Source: Roseicyclus persicicus (GTDB taxonomy: Bacteria; Pseudomonadota; Alphaproteobacteria; Rhodobacterales; Rhodobacteraceae). Taken from it: DNA of 64,000 nucleotides. The notes under the pieces are model-generated. The model ran no database searches, was not told where the DNA came from, and saw only the letters and a program-made list of their open reading frames with translations. A program made the translations under genes and the position numbers. Positions 44,226 to 52,400 of this stretch are shown piece after piece (the stretch's first letter is position 1; each line of letters begins with the position of its first letter). The stretch lies in NCBI RefSeq assembly GCF_012395815.1, contig NZ_JAAZQQ010000006.1, positions 248,001 to 312,000 of the forward strand. Reading direction: 5' to 3'.

Positions 44226-44375
44226 ATGCGCGTGCCGTTTCATTATCTCACCCCCCTCACGCCCGCCCGGCCGCGCCACGCCGGGGCGGTCTTGCCCTTT
44301 GCCCTCGAACGCGGCATTCCGACGCCCGAGGGGCGCGGCCCGGTCCGGGGCTGCCGCAGGGAGATCGCCGCATGA
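44226..44375 (+). CDS. Candidate 49-residue micro-ORF coupled to a DMT transporter
   Basis: An open frame from ATG 44226 whose TGA overlaps the ATG of the next gene (ATGA at 44372-44375). It encodes MRVPFHYLTPLTPARPRHAG and about 29 more residues, basic, no membrane helix. No clear ribosome site precedes it. The exact ATGA overlap is the only support; it may be chance. Confidence 0.25.
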   Translation: MRVPFHYLTPLTPARPRHAGAVLPFALERGIPTPEGRGPVRGCRREIAA

Positions 44376-45268
44376 CCCAGACCGCGACGGCCGTGCCGGT
44401 CGAGGCGCCGCACCAGCCGGTGCGCGCCGCGCTGTGGATGCTGGGCGCCATCGTCGCCTTCTCGTCGATGGCGGTGGCGGGGCGCGCGGCGTCGTCCGAG
44501 CTCGACACCTTCGAGATGATGACCTACCGCTCGGTGATCGGCCTCGTCGTCGTGCTGGCCGTGGGCGCCGCGGCGGGCACGCTGGACCAGATCACGCGCC
44601 GCCACATGGGCGTCCATGTCCTGCGCAACATCTTCCACTTCACCGGGCAGAACCTGTGGTTCTACGCCGTCACCGTGGCGCCGCTGGCGCTGGTGTTCGC
44701 GCTGGAATTCACCTCGCCGCTCTGGACCATGGTCTTCGCCGCGCTGTTCCTGGGCGAGCGGCTGACGCGGTGGAAGGTGCTGGCGGGGCTGCTGGGCTTC
44801 GTCGGCGTGCTGATCGTGGTGCAGCCGGGCGCCCAGCCCCTGTCGGTCGGCATGATCACTGCGGCCATCGCGGCGGTGTTCTTCGCCGGCACCGCGATCT
44901 TCACCAAGCGCCTGACGCGGACGGAGTCGATCACCTGCATCCTGTTCTGGCTGACGGCGATCCAGCTGGTCATCGGGCTGGTCGCCTGCCTGTGGGACGG
45001 CGACATGGCGCTGCCGTCGGCGGCGATGCTGCCCTGGCTCCTGGTGATCGGGCTGGGCGGGCTGACCGCGCATTTCTGCCTGACCACGGCGCTGTCGATC
45101 GCGCCGGCCTCGGTGGTCATGCCGATGGACTTCGCCCGCCTGCCCGCCATCGCGGTGGTCGGCGTGCTGCTCTATGCCGAACCGCTGGAATGGGCGGTGC
45201 TGCTGGGCGCGGTGCTGATCTTCGGGGCGAACTACCTGAACATCCTGACCAGCCGCCGCCCCGGCTGA
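44372..45268 (+). CDS. DMT (EamA) family transporter
   Basis: A 298-residue, ten-helix exporter with two EamA repeats. First repeat: ALWMLGAIVAFSSMAVAGRA and FALEFTSPLWTMVFAALFLG with the GERLTRWKVLAGLLGFVGVL motif; second repeat ends with YAEPLEWAVLLGAVLIFGAN. Such proteins export amino acids, S-adenosylmethionine or other metabolites; RarD/SAM-carrier-like members share the early FHFTGQNLWFYAV segment. GGGAGATC lies before the ATG. Confidence 0.9.
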   Translation: MTQTATAVPVEAPHQPVRAALWMLGAIVAFSSMAVAGRAASSELDTFEMMTYRSVIGLVVVLAVGAAAGTLDQITRRHMGVHVLRNIFHFTGQNLWFYAVTVAPLALVFALEFTSPLWTMVFAALFLGERLTRWKVLAGLLGFVGVLIVVQPGAQPLSVGMITAAIAAVFFAGTAIFTKRLTRTESITCILFWLTAIQLVIGLVACLWDGDMALPSAAMLPWLLVIGLGGLTAHFCLTTALSIAPASVVMPMDFARLPAIAVVGVLLYAEPLEWAVLLGAVLIFGANYLNILTSRRPG

Positions 45269-45421
45269 GCCCGACCTGCCCTCCGGTGTAGCATAAGCGT
45301 CACATATCAGGCGCCTCTTTGGCGTGCAGAGGGGCCTGACGTAGCGGAAGAATTGACCGGATCGGACCTTTCCCGGCTTATCGGTCACGAGGACCATCGG
45401 GACAGTCTTGGGGAGGACTCC

Positions 45422-46567
45422 ATGAACCGCATCGCAGCCGCAACCGCGGCGCTTCTGACCACCACCGCCCTCGCCCATGCGGGTGGCGTCGAACGCGCCG
45501 GGCAAAGCCCGGCCATCCTGTTCGAGGAAGGCACCTACGTCGAACTCAGCTACACCTGGGCAGATCCCGAGGTGTCGGGCGTGCAGGTAGTGCCCGCGTC
45601 GCCGGCTTCGCCTGTTGGCTCGCTCAGCGGAGATATCGCGCCAGCCTACAGCTATGCGGGCCTGTCCTTCCGGACAGACATCACCGAGCGACTTTCCTTT
45701 GCCTTGATCTACGACGAACCGATCGGCGCAGATGTGAACTACGCTGCTGGCCTGCCGCCCAATTACCTTTATCGCCTCAACACGGGCAGCCAGGCCACGA
45801 TCGAAAGCCAGCAGGTCACCGCCGCGCTGCGCTACGAGTTCGCGAATGGCTTCTCTGTCTACGGCGGTCTCCGCAACGTGACCGCCAACGGCGAGGTCTC
45901 GCTGTTCAACGGCTACACGATGCAGGCCTCCGGCTCGGACGAGTGGGGCTACATGGTCGGTGCCGCTTACGAGATCCCGGACATCGCTCTGCGCGTCGCG
46001 CTGACCTACTACAGTGCCACGACCCATAACTTCAGCGCGACCGAGTTTGGCGCGTTCAGCACGACCTTCGACACCACGATCCCGCAGCAGGTGCTGCTCG
46101 AGGCGCAGTCGGGCGTTGCCGAGGGCACGCTGGTATTTGGCTCCGTGCGCTGGACGGACTGGAGCGAGTTCGACATCACCCCCGACGTGTTCTCGGACGG
46201 TGCGGCGGACGGCGCCTACGGGCCGAACTCGCTGGTGTCTTACGACAACGATACATGGACCTGGACCGTGGGCGGTGCACGTCGCCTCAGCGACACCTGG
46301 GCCGTGCTCGGCTCCCTCACCTACGAGGCCCAGCAGGACGGCTTCTCCGGCAACCTCGGTCCGACCGATGGTCGCACCTCGATCGGTCTCGCCGCGCGCT
46401 ACACCCAAGGGCCCCTTCGGGTAACGGCCGGCGTCAGCTACAGCTGGATCGGTGAAGCCGAGACCGAAACTCCGAGCGCGCTGCCCTATCCTCCGGGCAC
46501 CCAGTTCTCGAGCTTCACGGACAACCACGCCATCGGCTTCGGCCTGCGGATCGGCTACACCTTCTGA
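45422..46567 (+). CDS. FadL/OMPP1 family outer-membrane transport protein
   Basis: A 381-residue FadL-type 14-stranded barrel for uptake of hydrophobic compounds. Signal peptide MNRIAAATAALLTTTALAHA, then GGVERAGQSPAILFEEGTYV, the rhodobacterial counterpart of the FadL hatch (normally an NPA motif, here SPA). Strand motifs include LSFALIYDEPIGADVNY, FSVYGGLRNVTANGEVS and LVFGSVRWTDWSEFDI, ending in GFGLRIGYTF. GGGGAGG lies 7 nt before the ATG. Third-position GC is a little lower than in the neighbours (for example GTAGTG, GCTGCTGG), common for outer-membrane proteins. A strong terminator follows. Confidence 0.92.
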   Translation: MNRIAAATAALLTTTALAHAGGVERAGQSPAILFEEGTYVELSYTWADPEVSGVQVVPASPASPVGSLSGDIAPAYSYAGLSFRTDITERLSFALIYDEPIGADVNYAAGLPPNYLYRLNTGSQATIESQQVTAALRYEFANGFSVYGGLRNVTANGEVSLFNGYTMQASGSDEWGYMVGAAYEIPDIALRVALTYYSATTHNFSATEFGAFSTTFDTTIPQQVLLEAQSGVAEGTLVFGSVRWTDWSEFDITPDVFSDGAADGAYGPNSLVSYDNDTWTWTVGGARRLSDTWAVLGSLTYEAQQDGFSGNLGPTDGRTSIGLAARYTQGPLRVTAGVSYSWIGEAETETPSALPYPPGTQFSSFTDNHAIGFGLRIGYTF

Positions 46568-46592
46568 TCCGCCACCACGGCGACAACACCAG

Positions 46593-46621
46593 CCCCCGCG
46601 TCCCGGACGCGGGGGTTTTTC
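46593..46621 (+). terminator. Rho-independent terminator after FadL-type gene
   Basis: Inverted repeat CCCCCGCGTCC / GGACGCGGGGG (46593-46603 with 46605-46615) followed by TTTTT at 46616-46620, 25 nt after the stop codon. Confidence 0.93.
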
Positions 46622-46672
46622 TTGCGCAGCTTCCGGGTCGCGTCGCCCGGCCGCCGGGATAAGGTCGGCCGC

Positions 46673-47578
46673 ATGACCCGAACCAACACCGCCGCCTCCG
46701 CCCCGCAGTTGACCGCCCGCGCCTGGGCCGAGATGCTGGCCCTTGCGACCATCTGGGGGGCCTCCTTCCTGGCGATCAAGATCGCGCTCGGCGAGCTGCC
46801 GGTGCTGACGCTGGTGGCGCACCGCGTGGTCTGGGCGGCGTTGATCCTCTGGGGCTACGTGCTGTGGCGCGGCCTGGCCGTGCCGCGGGATGCGGCGACC
46901 TGGGGCGCGCTCCTGACGATGGGTGTCCTGAACAACGTCGTGCCCTTCACCCTGATGGCCTGGGGCCAGCAATTCATCGAGACCGGCCTGACCTCGATCT
47001 TCAACGCCGCCACCGCCGTGCTCGGCGTGCTTGTCGCCGCCGCCGTCTTCGCCGACGAGCGGCTGACGGGGCGGCGGCTGGCCGGGGTGCTGATCGCCTT
47101 TGCCGGGGTCAGCATCGCCATCGGGCTGGAGGCGCTCGGCGGGCTCGACCTGCGCAGCCTCGCGCAGCTGGCGGTGCTGGGCGGCGCGCTGTCCTATGCC
47201 TGCGCGGCGGCCTGGGCGCGGGCGCGGCTCGGCCACCTGCGCCCGCAGGTCGCCGCGATGGGGATGCTCACCGGCGCAAGCCTCGTCATGCTGCCCCTCG
47301 CGCTGGCGGTCGACGGGCCCGTGGCCCTGCCCCGCGCGCCCGAGACCTGGGCCGCCATCGCCTGGTTCGCCGTTGCGGGCACGGCGCTGGCCTATCTGCT
47401 CTACTACCGGGTCCTCGCCGTCGCGGGGTCGGGCAACGCAATGCTGGTGACGCTGCTGATCCCGCCGGTGGCGATCACGCTCGGCTGGCTGGTGCTGGGG
47501 GAACGGCTGGCGCCCTCGGCCCTGGTCGGCTTCGCGGTGCTGGCCGTGGGCCTCCTGGTGATGAACCGGCGCGGCTAG
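46673..47578 (+). CDS. DMT (EamA) family transporter
   Basis: A 301-residue, ten-helix EamA-type exporter. First repeat WAEMLALATIWGASFLAIKI and SIFNAATAVLGVLVAAAVFA-DERLTGRRL; second repeat GSGNAMLVTLLIPPVAITLG and WLVLGERLAPSALVGFAVLA. Substrate unknown; only distant similarity to the transporter at 44372. The last four bases (CTAG) are shared with the convergent hflX stop, so the two genes overlap by their stop codons. Confidence 0.9.
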   Translation: MTRTNTAASAPQLTARAWAEMLALATIWGASFLAIKIALGELPVLTLVAHRVVWAALILWGYVLWRGLAVPRDAATWGALLTMGVLNNVVPFTLMAWGQQFIETGLTSIFNAATAVLGVLVAAAVFADERLTGRRLAGVLIAFAGVSIAIGLEALGGLDLRSLAQLAVLGGALSYACAAAWARARLGHLRPQVAAMGMLTGASLVMLPLALAVDGPVALPRAPETWAAIAWFAVAGTALAYLLYYRVLAVAGSGNAMLVTLLIPPVAITLGWLVLGERLAPSALVGFAVLAVGLLVMNRRG

Positions 47579-48825
47579 AGCCGGCGGAACGCCTGTTCCT
47601 GCCGGTCGGTCCAGTTGACGGTCAGGCGCGTCGCGTCCTCGCCCGCCGCCTCGCCCTCGACCACGCCTTGGGCGTAGAGCCAGGCGCGCCGCCGCCCGTC
47701 CTCGTGCGTCAGCGCCACCTCGGACCGGTGCCGGGGCGGGGCCAGCGCGGCGGCGATGGCCGACAGCAGCGCCGGCATCCCCTCGCCGGTCAGGGCCGAC
47801 ACCGCAAAGACCGTGTCGCGCCGGTCCGCCGTGGCCGCCAGCGCGGCGGCGGTGTCGGGCGGCAGCCGGTCGATCTTGTTCCAGACCTCGAGCATGGGCG
47901 CCGTCTCGGGCACGCCGAGCCCGCGCAGGATGGTGGCGACCTCGGTCGCCTGTTCCTCGGTCTCGGGGTGGCTGATGTCACGGACATGAACGATCAGGTC
48001 GGCGTCCAGCACCTCCTCCAGCGTGGCGCGGAAGGCGGCGACCAGCTGCGTCGGCAGGTCGCTGATGAAGCCCACCGTGTCCGACAGGATGATCTCGGTC
48101 CCGTCCGGCAGGCTGACCGCGCGCATGGTGGGGTCGAGCGTGGCGAACAGCATGTCCTTGGCCAGCACCTCGGCGCCGGTCAGCCGGTTGAACAGCGTCG
48201 ACTTGCCGGCGTTGGTGTAGCCCACCAGCGCGACGATGGGATAGGGCACCTTGGCCCGCGCCTTGCGGTGCAGCTCGCGGGTCTTGACCACGCGGTCGAG
48301 CTGCCGGCGGATGCGCGTCACCGCCTCGTCGATGGCGCGGCGGTCGGCCTCGATCTGGGTCTCGCCGGGGCCGCCCACGAAGCCGAGGCCACCGCGCTGC
48401 CGTTCGAGGTGGGTCCAGGCCCGCACCAGCCGCGTGCGCTGGTAGGACAGCGCGGCCAGCTCCACCTGCAGCACGCCCTCGCGGGTCGCGGCGCGGTCGG
48501 CGAAGATCTCGAGGATCAGCCCGGTCCGGTCGAGCAGCTTGACCCCCCATTCCTTTTCCAGGTTGCGCTGCTGGACCGGCGTCACCGGCCCGTCGACCAG
48601 CACGAGGCCGACCTCCAGCGCCTTGATCCGCTCCTTCAGCTCGGCGATCTTGCCCGTCCCGAACAGCAGGCCCGGCTGCGCCCGCGGCAGGCGCACGATC
48701 TCGGCGCCCGCCACCTCGAGATCGGGCAACGCGGCGGCGAGCGCCACCGCCTCCTCGAGCGCGGGGCGCGCGTCGCGGCGGTGCCGGTCGGCGGTGATGT
48801 CGGGATGCAAGACAAGCGCGCGCAT
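47575..48825 (-). CDS. hflX: GTPase HflX
   Basis: A 416-residue ribosome-associated GTPase that splits stalled 70S ribosomes. N-terminal HflX domain (FGTGKIAELKERIKALEVGL, NLEKEWGVKLLDRTGLIL, and Gly-rich GLGFVGGPGETQIEADRR), then G-domain motifs GYTNAGKSTLFNRLTG (G1), SDTVGFISDLPTQLV (G3) and VWNKIDRL (G4). Start MRALVLHPD at 48825 has GGAGGG upstream; a GTG at 48879 overlapping the hfq stop (GTGA) would give an 18-residue extension. It is directly behind hfq, as in many proteobacteria. Confidence 0.95.
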   Translation of the reverse strand: MRALVLHPDITADRHRRDARPALEEAVALAAALPDLEVAGAEIVRLPRAQPGLLFGTGKIAELKERIKALEVGLVLVDGPVTPVQQRNLEKEWGVKLLDRTGLILEIFADRAATREGVLQVELAALSYQRTRLVRAWTHLERQRGGLGFVGGPGETQIEADRRAIDEAVTRIRRQLDRVVKTRELHRKARAKVPYPIVALVGYTNAGKSTLFNRLTGAEVLAKDMLFATLDPTMRAVSLPDGTEIILSDTVGFISDLPTQLVAAFRATLEEVLDADLIVHVRDISHPETEEQATEVATILRGLGVPETAPMLEVWNKIDRLPPDTAAALAATADRRDTVFAVSALTGEGMPALLSAIAAALAPPRHRSEVALTHEDGRRRAWLYAQGVVEGEAAGEDATRLTVNWTDRQEQAFRRL

Positions 48826-48875
48826 GGGCCCTCCGCCCGTGCGTTCGGTTCCGCCGTCAGGCGCCGCTGTGTGCG

Positions 48876-49109
48876 TCACTCTTCCCCGTCGTAGAGATTG
48901 ATCGGCTGTGCCGGCATCACGGTCGAGATCGCGTGCTTGTAGACCAGCTGGCTCTGACCGTCGCGGCGCAGCAGCACGCAGAAATTGTCGAACCAGGTGA
49001 TGACGCCCTGCAACTTGACCCCGTTGATCAGAAAGATCGTCACCGGAACCTTGGTCTTGCGGACATGGTTGAGGAAGGCGTCCTGAAGGTTTTGCTTGTG
49101 TTCGGCCAT
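48876..49109 (-). CDS. hfq: RNA chaperone Hfq
   Basis: A 77-residue Sm-like protein that pairs small RNAs with mRNAs. Sm1 motif [20 protein letters not shown] and [20 protein letters not shown]; Sm2 motif [17 protein letters not shown] with the YKH residues of the poly-U pocket. Short tail, as in alphaproteobacteria. Located between trkH and hflX, the conserved trkA-trkH-hfq-hflX order of the class. Confidence 0.97.
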   Translation of the reverse strand: MAEHKQNLQDAFLNHVRKTKVPVTIFLINGVKLQGVITWFDNFCVLLRRDGQSQLVYKHAISTVMPAQPINLYDGEE

Positions 49110-49245
49110 CTTGTTCTTGTGCCTTCTTGAGTCTGGGCTGCCGTGATCAGGGCAAGTCTGGGGTCGTCCGTTCACGCATCAATACATGTGTGCAGGCATT
49201 TCGACCCAAAGATCAACCCTTTGCCTGCGGGAAAGGCGTTTTGGG

Positions 49246-50763
49246 TCAGCTTCGCCAGAACGCCGGGCTGAAGATCGCCAAGAAAACGAGCGTCTCCATG
49301 CGCCCCACGATCATCGCCGCGATCAGCACGATCTTGGCCGGGTCGGTCAGGGTGAGGTAGGGGATCGGCGCCTCGCCGGCCACCTGGGCCAGCGTCCCGG
49401 TGGTCGACAGCGCCGCGACGGCAAGGACCATCGACTGCTCGAAATCGAGCCCCGTCGCCGCCAGCGCCACCATCACCGCCGCCAGCGACAGCAGGAACAG
49501 CATGAACACGACCCAGGCGATATAGGCCCCCTCGCGCCGGATGCGCCGGCCGAGCTGCCCCGCGCTCGCCACCGAATGGGGATGCACCAGCCGGTCGATC
49601 TCGCGCGCGCCGTGCTTGTAGAGCGCGTAGACCCGCAGGAGCTTGAGGCCCCCCGCCGTGGTCGCCACCCCGCCCCCCATCATCACCAGCCCGATCAGGA
49701 TCAGCCCCGGCGTCGGCAACCCCGACCAGCTGCGCGCCTCGGCCCAGCTTTCCGAGACGAAGCCGGTGGTGGTCAGGAAGGACAGCACCGTGAAGATGCT
49801 GCCCCAGAGCGCCCGGACCGCGGCGCCGACATTGGCGAGGTCATCGACCTCCAGCGCCCCGATCCAGTGCCGCAGGAACAGCAACGACGGCAGCACCACG
49901 ACGGCGAAGATCGCGATGCGCACCTCGCGGTCCCGCGCGATCCGGGCCGCCCAGCCGGCGTCGAACCCCCCGGTGAAGCTGCGCCGCGTCAGCGCGAAGA
50001 CCAGGAACAGGAAGATCAGCATCTCGCCCAGGATGTCCGCGCCGCTATCCTTGAGCCCGCCGGTGGCGCTGATCCCCGAGGTGGCGAGCGTCGACATGGC
50101 GTGGATCACGGCGTGCAGCGGCCGCTCGCCCGCCAGCGCCAGCGCCACCGCCAGCACCGCCGTCAGCGTCACGTAGACCGGCACCAGGAGCGCCGCCTGC
50201 TTGCGCAGACGCTCCGACGGCGCGGCCGACCGCGACTGCCCCGAGGTCTGCAGCAGCTGCCCCGACACGCTCGCCTCCGACGTGACCTCGAAGCCGCCGA
50301 GGTTCAGGGGCGCCAGCACCGCCAGCGCCGTCACCCAGATCAGCATACCCCCGAACCACCCCACCGTGGCGCGCCACAGGTGCACCGTGTCGGCCAGGCG
50401 CGCGGGCTCGAACACCGCCGCGCCGGTGGTGGTCAGGGCCGAGACCATGTCGAAATAGACGTTGATCCAGCGGGTATCCCCAATCGCTTCGGCCATCGGC
50501 ACCGCCAGCACCCCGGGCAGCCACAGGTAGGACAGCAGCAGCGCCAGCAGGCTGCGCGGCCCGGTCGTCTCGCGCCCCGCCCCCTGCGCGGCAAAGCCCA
50601 TCAGCATCGCCGCGACGGCGATCAGGATGCCGGAATAGAAGAACACCCGCGCGGTGTCGAAATCCCGGGTCGAGGCGCCGTAGACCGCGGGCACCAGCGT
50701 CGCGCCGGCCGCGGTGAACAGGAGCACCACGAAGAACGGAAGGCTGCGGAAATAGCGGGCCAT
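49246..50763 (-). CDS. trkH: Potassium uptake membrane subunit TrkH
   Basis: A 505-residue K+ channel-like subunit with four M1-P-M2 repeats. Selectivity-loop segments: SALTTTGAAVFEPARL, STLATSGISATGG, FTVLSFLTTTGFVSE and ALSTTGTLAQVAGE. It imports potassium together with TrkA, whose gene ends 4 nt upstream. The first ATG gives MARYFRSLPFFVVLLFTAAG. Confidence 0.95.
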   Translation of the reverse strand: MARYFRSLPFFVVLLFTAAGATLVPAVYGASTRDFDTARVFFYSGILIAVAAMLMGFAAQGAGRETTGPRSLLALLLSYLWLPGVLAVPMAEAIGDTRWINVYFDMVSALTTTGAAVFEPARLADTVHLWRATVGWFGGMLIWVTALAVLAPLNLGGFEVTSEASVSGQLLQTSGQSRSAAPSERLRKQAALLVPVYVTLTAVLAVALALAGERPLHAVIHAMSTLATSGISATGGLKDSGADILGEMLIFLFLVFALTRRSFTGGFDAGWAARIARDREVRIAIFAVVVLPSLLFLRHWIGALEVDDLANVGAAVRALWGSIFTVLSFLTTTGFVSESWAEARSWSGLPTPGLILIGLVMMGGGVATTAGGLKLLRVYALYKHGAREIDRLVHPHSVASAGQLGRRIRREGAYIAWVVFMLFLLSLAAVMVALAATGLDFEQSMVLAVAALSTTGTLAQVAGEAPIPYLTLTDPAKIVLIAAMIVGRMETLVFLAIFSPAFWRS

Positions 50764-50767
50764 CGCC

Positions 50768-52144
50768 TCAGAAGAAGTCGATCGAGACCTGGAGGAGCGT
50801 CTCGATCGCCGGCACGTCGGCGGCCAGCGCGAAGATCACGATGACGTCGCCCTCCTCGATCCGGAGCGTGCCGTGCGGCCGCACCACCTTGCCGCCCTTC
50901 TGCACCGCCCCCACCAGCGCGCCTTCGGGAAAGTCGATCTCGCGGATCTGACGGCCGGCGATGGACGAGGTCGACAGCACCTGCGCCTCGATCACCTCGG
51001 CCTCGGCGTCGCCGATGGAATAGACCCCCCGCACCCGGCCGTGCCGGATGTGGCGCAGGATCGAGCTGACGGTGGTGGCGCGCGGGTTCACATAGGCGTC
51101 GATGCCGAGCGGGTTCATCAGGGGCACCAGCGTCGGGTCGTTCACCAGCGCGATCGACAGCGCGGCGCCCGCGCTCTTGGCGCGCACCGAGGCCAGCAGG
51201 TTGGTCTTGTCGTCGTCGGTGACGCAGAGCACCGCGTCCACCCGGTCCACCCCCGCCTCGCGCAACAGCTCCATGTCGAGCCCGTCGCCGTGCAGCACGA
51301 TGGTCCGCTCCAGCGCGTCGGCGGCCACCTCGGCCTTGGCGCGCGACTTCTCGATCACCCGCACCCGCACCCGGTCGGGCCCGCTCTCCAGCGCGCGGGC
51401 CACCGTCAGGCCCACGTTGCCGCCGCCGATGATCAGCACCCGCTCGGGCCGCTTGGCGGCCTTGCCGAAGATCTCCAGCGTCCGGCCCACGTCCATCACG
51501 TGGGTGAAGACATAGATCTGGTCGCCCGCGAACAGCTGGTCGCCCGGCTCGGGCGCGAACAGCGTGCCCTCACGGCGCACGCCCACCACGATGGCGCGCA
51601 GCGTCGAGAACAGCTCGGACAGCTGCTTCAGCGGCGTTTCCAGCACCGGGCAATCGGGGTCGAGCTGGATGCCCAGCATCTGCGCGTCGCCCGACAGGAA
51701 GCTTTCGGTGTCGAAGGTCGCGGGCGACCGGATCCGCGCCAGCGCCGCCTGCGCCACCTCCTCCTCGGGCGAGATCACCACGTCGATGGGCAGGTGGTCG
51801 CGGCGGTAGAGGTCGGAATAGATCGCGTTCAGGTAGCTGCGGGCGCGCAGCCGCGCGATCTTGCGCGGCACGGCAAAGACCGAATGGGCCACCTGGCAGG
51901 TGACCATGTTCACCTCGTCCGAGAAGGTGGCGGCGATGATCATGTCGGCGTCCCGCGCGCCCGCGCGCTCCAGCACGTCGGGGTAGGAGGCAAAGCCCGT
52001 CAGCCCCTGCACGTCCAGCGTGTCGGTCGCGCGGCGGACGAGATCGGGGTTGCTGTCCACCACCGTCACGTCGTTCTTTTCGCCGGAAAGATGGCGCGCG
52101 ATCTGCCAGCCGACCTGGCCCGCGCCACAGATGATGACCTTCAT
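50768..52144 (-). CDS. trkA: Trk system potassium uptake regulator TrkA
   Basis: A 458-residue cytoplasmic gating ring protein with two RCK modules. First Rossmann fold MKVIICGAGQVGWQIARHLS and VVDSNPDLVRR; second VLIIGGGNVGLTVARAL. Each is followed by a TrkA-C domain (EDLE... type), the last ending IEEGDVIVIFALAADVPAIE. It binds NAD(H)/ATP and gates TrkH, encoded immediately downstream. Start ATG at 52144. Confidence 0.96.
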   Translation of the reverse strand: MKVIICGAGQVGWQIARHLSGEKNDVTVVDSNPDLVRRATDTLDVQGLTGFASYPDVLERAGARDADMIIAATFSDEVNMVTCQVAHSVFAVPRKIARLRARSYLNAIYSDLYRRDHLPIDVVISPEEEVAQAALARIRSPATFDTESFLSGDAQMLGIQLDPDCPVLETPLKQLSELFSTLRAIVVGVRREGTLFAPEPGDQLFAGDQIYVFTHVMDVGRTLEIFGKAAKRPERVLIIGGGNVGLTVARALESGPDRVRVRVIEKSRAKAEVAADALERTIVLHGDGLDMELLREAGVDRVDAVLCVTDDDKTNLLASVRAKSAGAALSIALVNDPTLVPLMNPLGIDAYVNPRATTVSSILRHIRHGRVRGVYSIGDAEAEVIEAQVLSTSSIAGRQIREIDFPEGALVGAVQKGGKVVRPHGTLRIEEGDVIVIFALAADVPAIETLLQVSIDFF

Positions 52145-52240
52145 GAACCGTCCGTCCCTGCGGGCCCGTCTGGCCCCTGCAAAGCACGCAGGCCCGCAGC
52201 CGTCAATCCGTCACGCGACCGCCCCCGGACCCGCCCGCTT

Positions 52241-52262
52241 CATCTTTCCCCAAATACGCATC
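52241..52262 (-). repeat. Dispersed motif, copy D, downstream of ABC exporter
   Basis: On the minus strand TGCGTATTTGGGGAAAGATG then AAG, the same end motif as repeat copies A and B. It lies behind a palindrome array (52306-52395) that follows the stop of the ABC exporter gene, so the order stop, hairpins, motif is the same as in copies A and B. Confidence 0.65.
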
Positions 52263-52305
52263 GCGACGCCGGCCGCCGGTGACACCCGGTCAGTATGGGG
52301 CCGCG

Positions 52306-52395
52306 CCGTTTTGCGCCCCGCAAAACGGGGGAAAACGCGCGTTTTCCCCACCGGAAACCTCCAGGTTTCCCATGCGAAAAACTGCAGTTTTTCGC
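52306..52395. repeat. Array of four palindromes after ABC exporter gene
   Basis: Four back-to-back inverted repeats: CCGTTTTGCG/CGCAAAACGG with 3-nt loop (52306-52328), perfect 22-bp palindrome around AAAACGCGCGTTTT (52328-52349), GGAAACCT/AGGTTTCC with 2-nt loop (52353-52370), and perfect 22-bp palindrome around AAAAACTGCAGTTTTT (52374-52395). It begins 5 nt after the ABC exporter stop (minus strand). The last unit shares 22 identical bases with the first palindrome of the array after putA. Confidence 0.85.
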
Positions 52396-52400
52396 CGCCC

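Noticed and set aside
45287-45304. TGT-N12-ACA upstream of the FadL-type gene
   Set aside because: Fits the minimal PpsR pattern but has no inner symmetry and the gene has no photosynthesis link; such minimal matches are expected by chance in 64 kb.
44243-47236. A 997-codon open frame on the minus strand
   Set aside because: Antisense to two transporters and the FadL-type gene; composition is that of a reverse-complement shadow.
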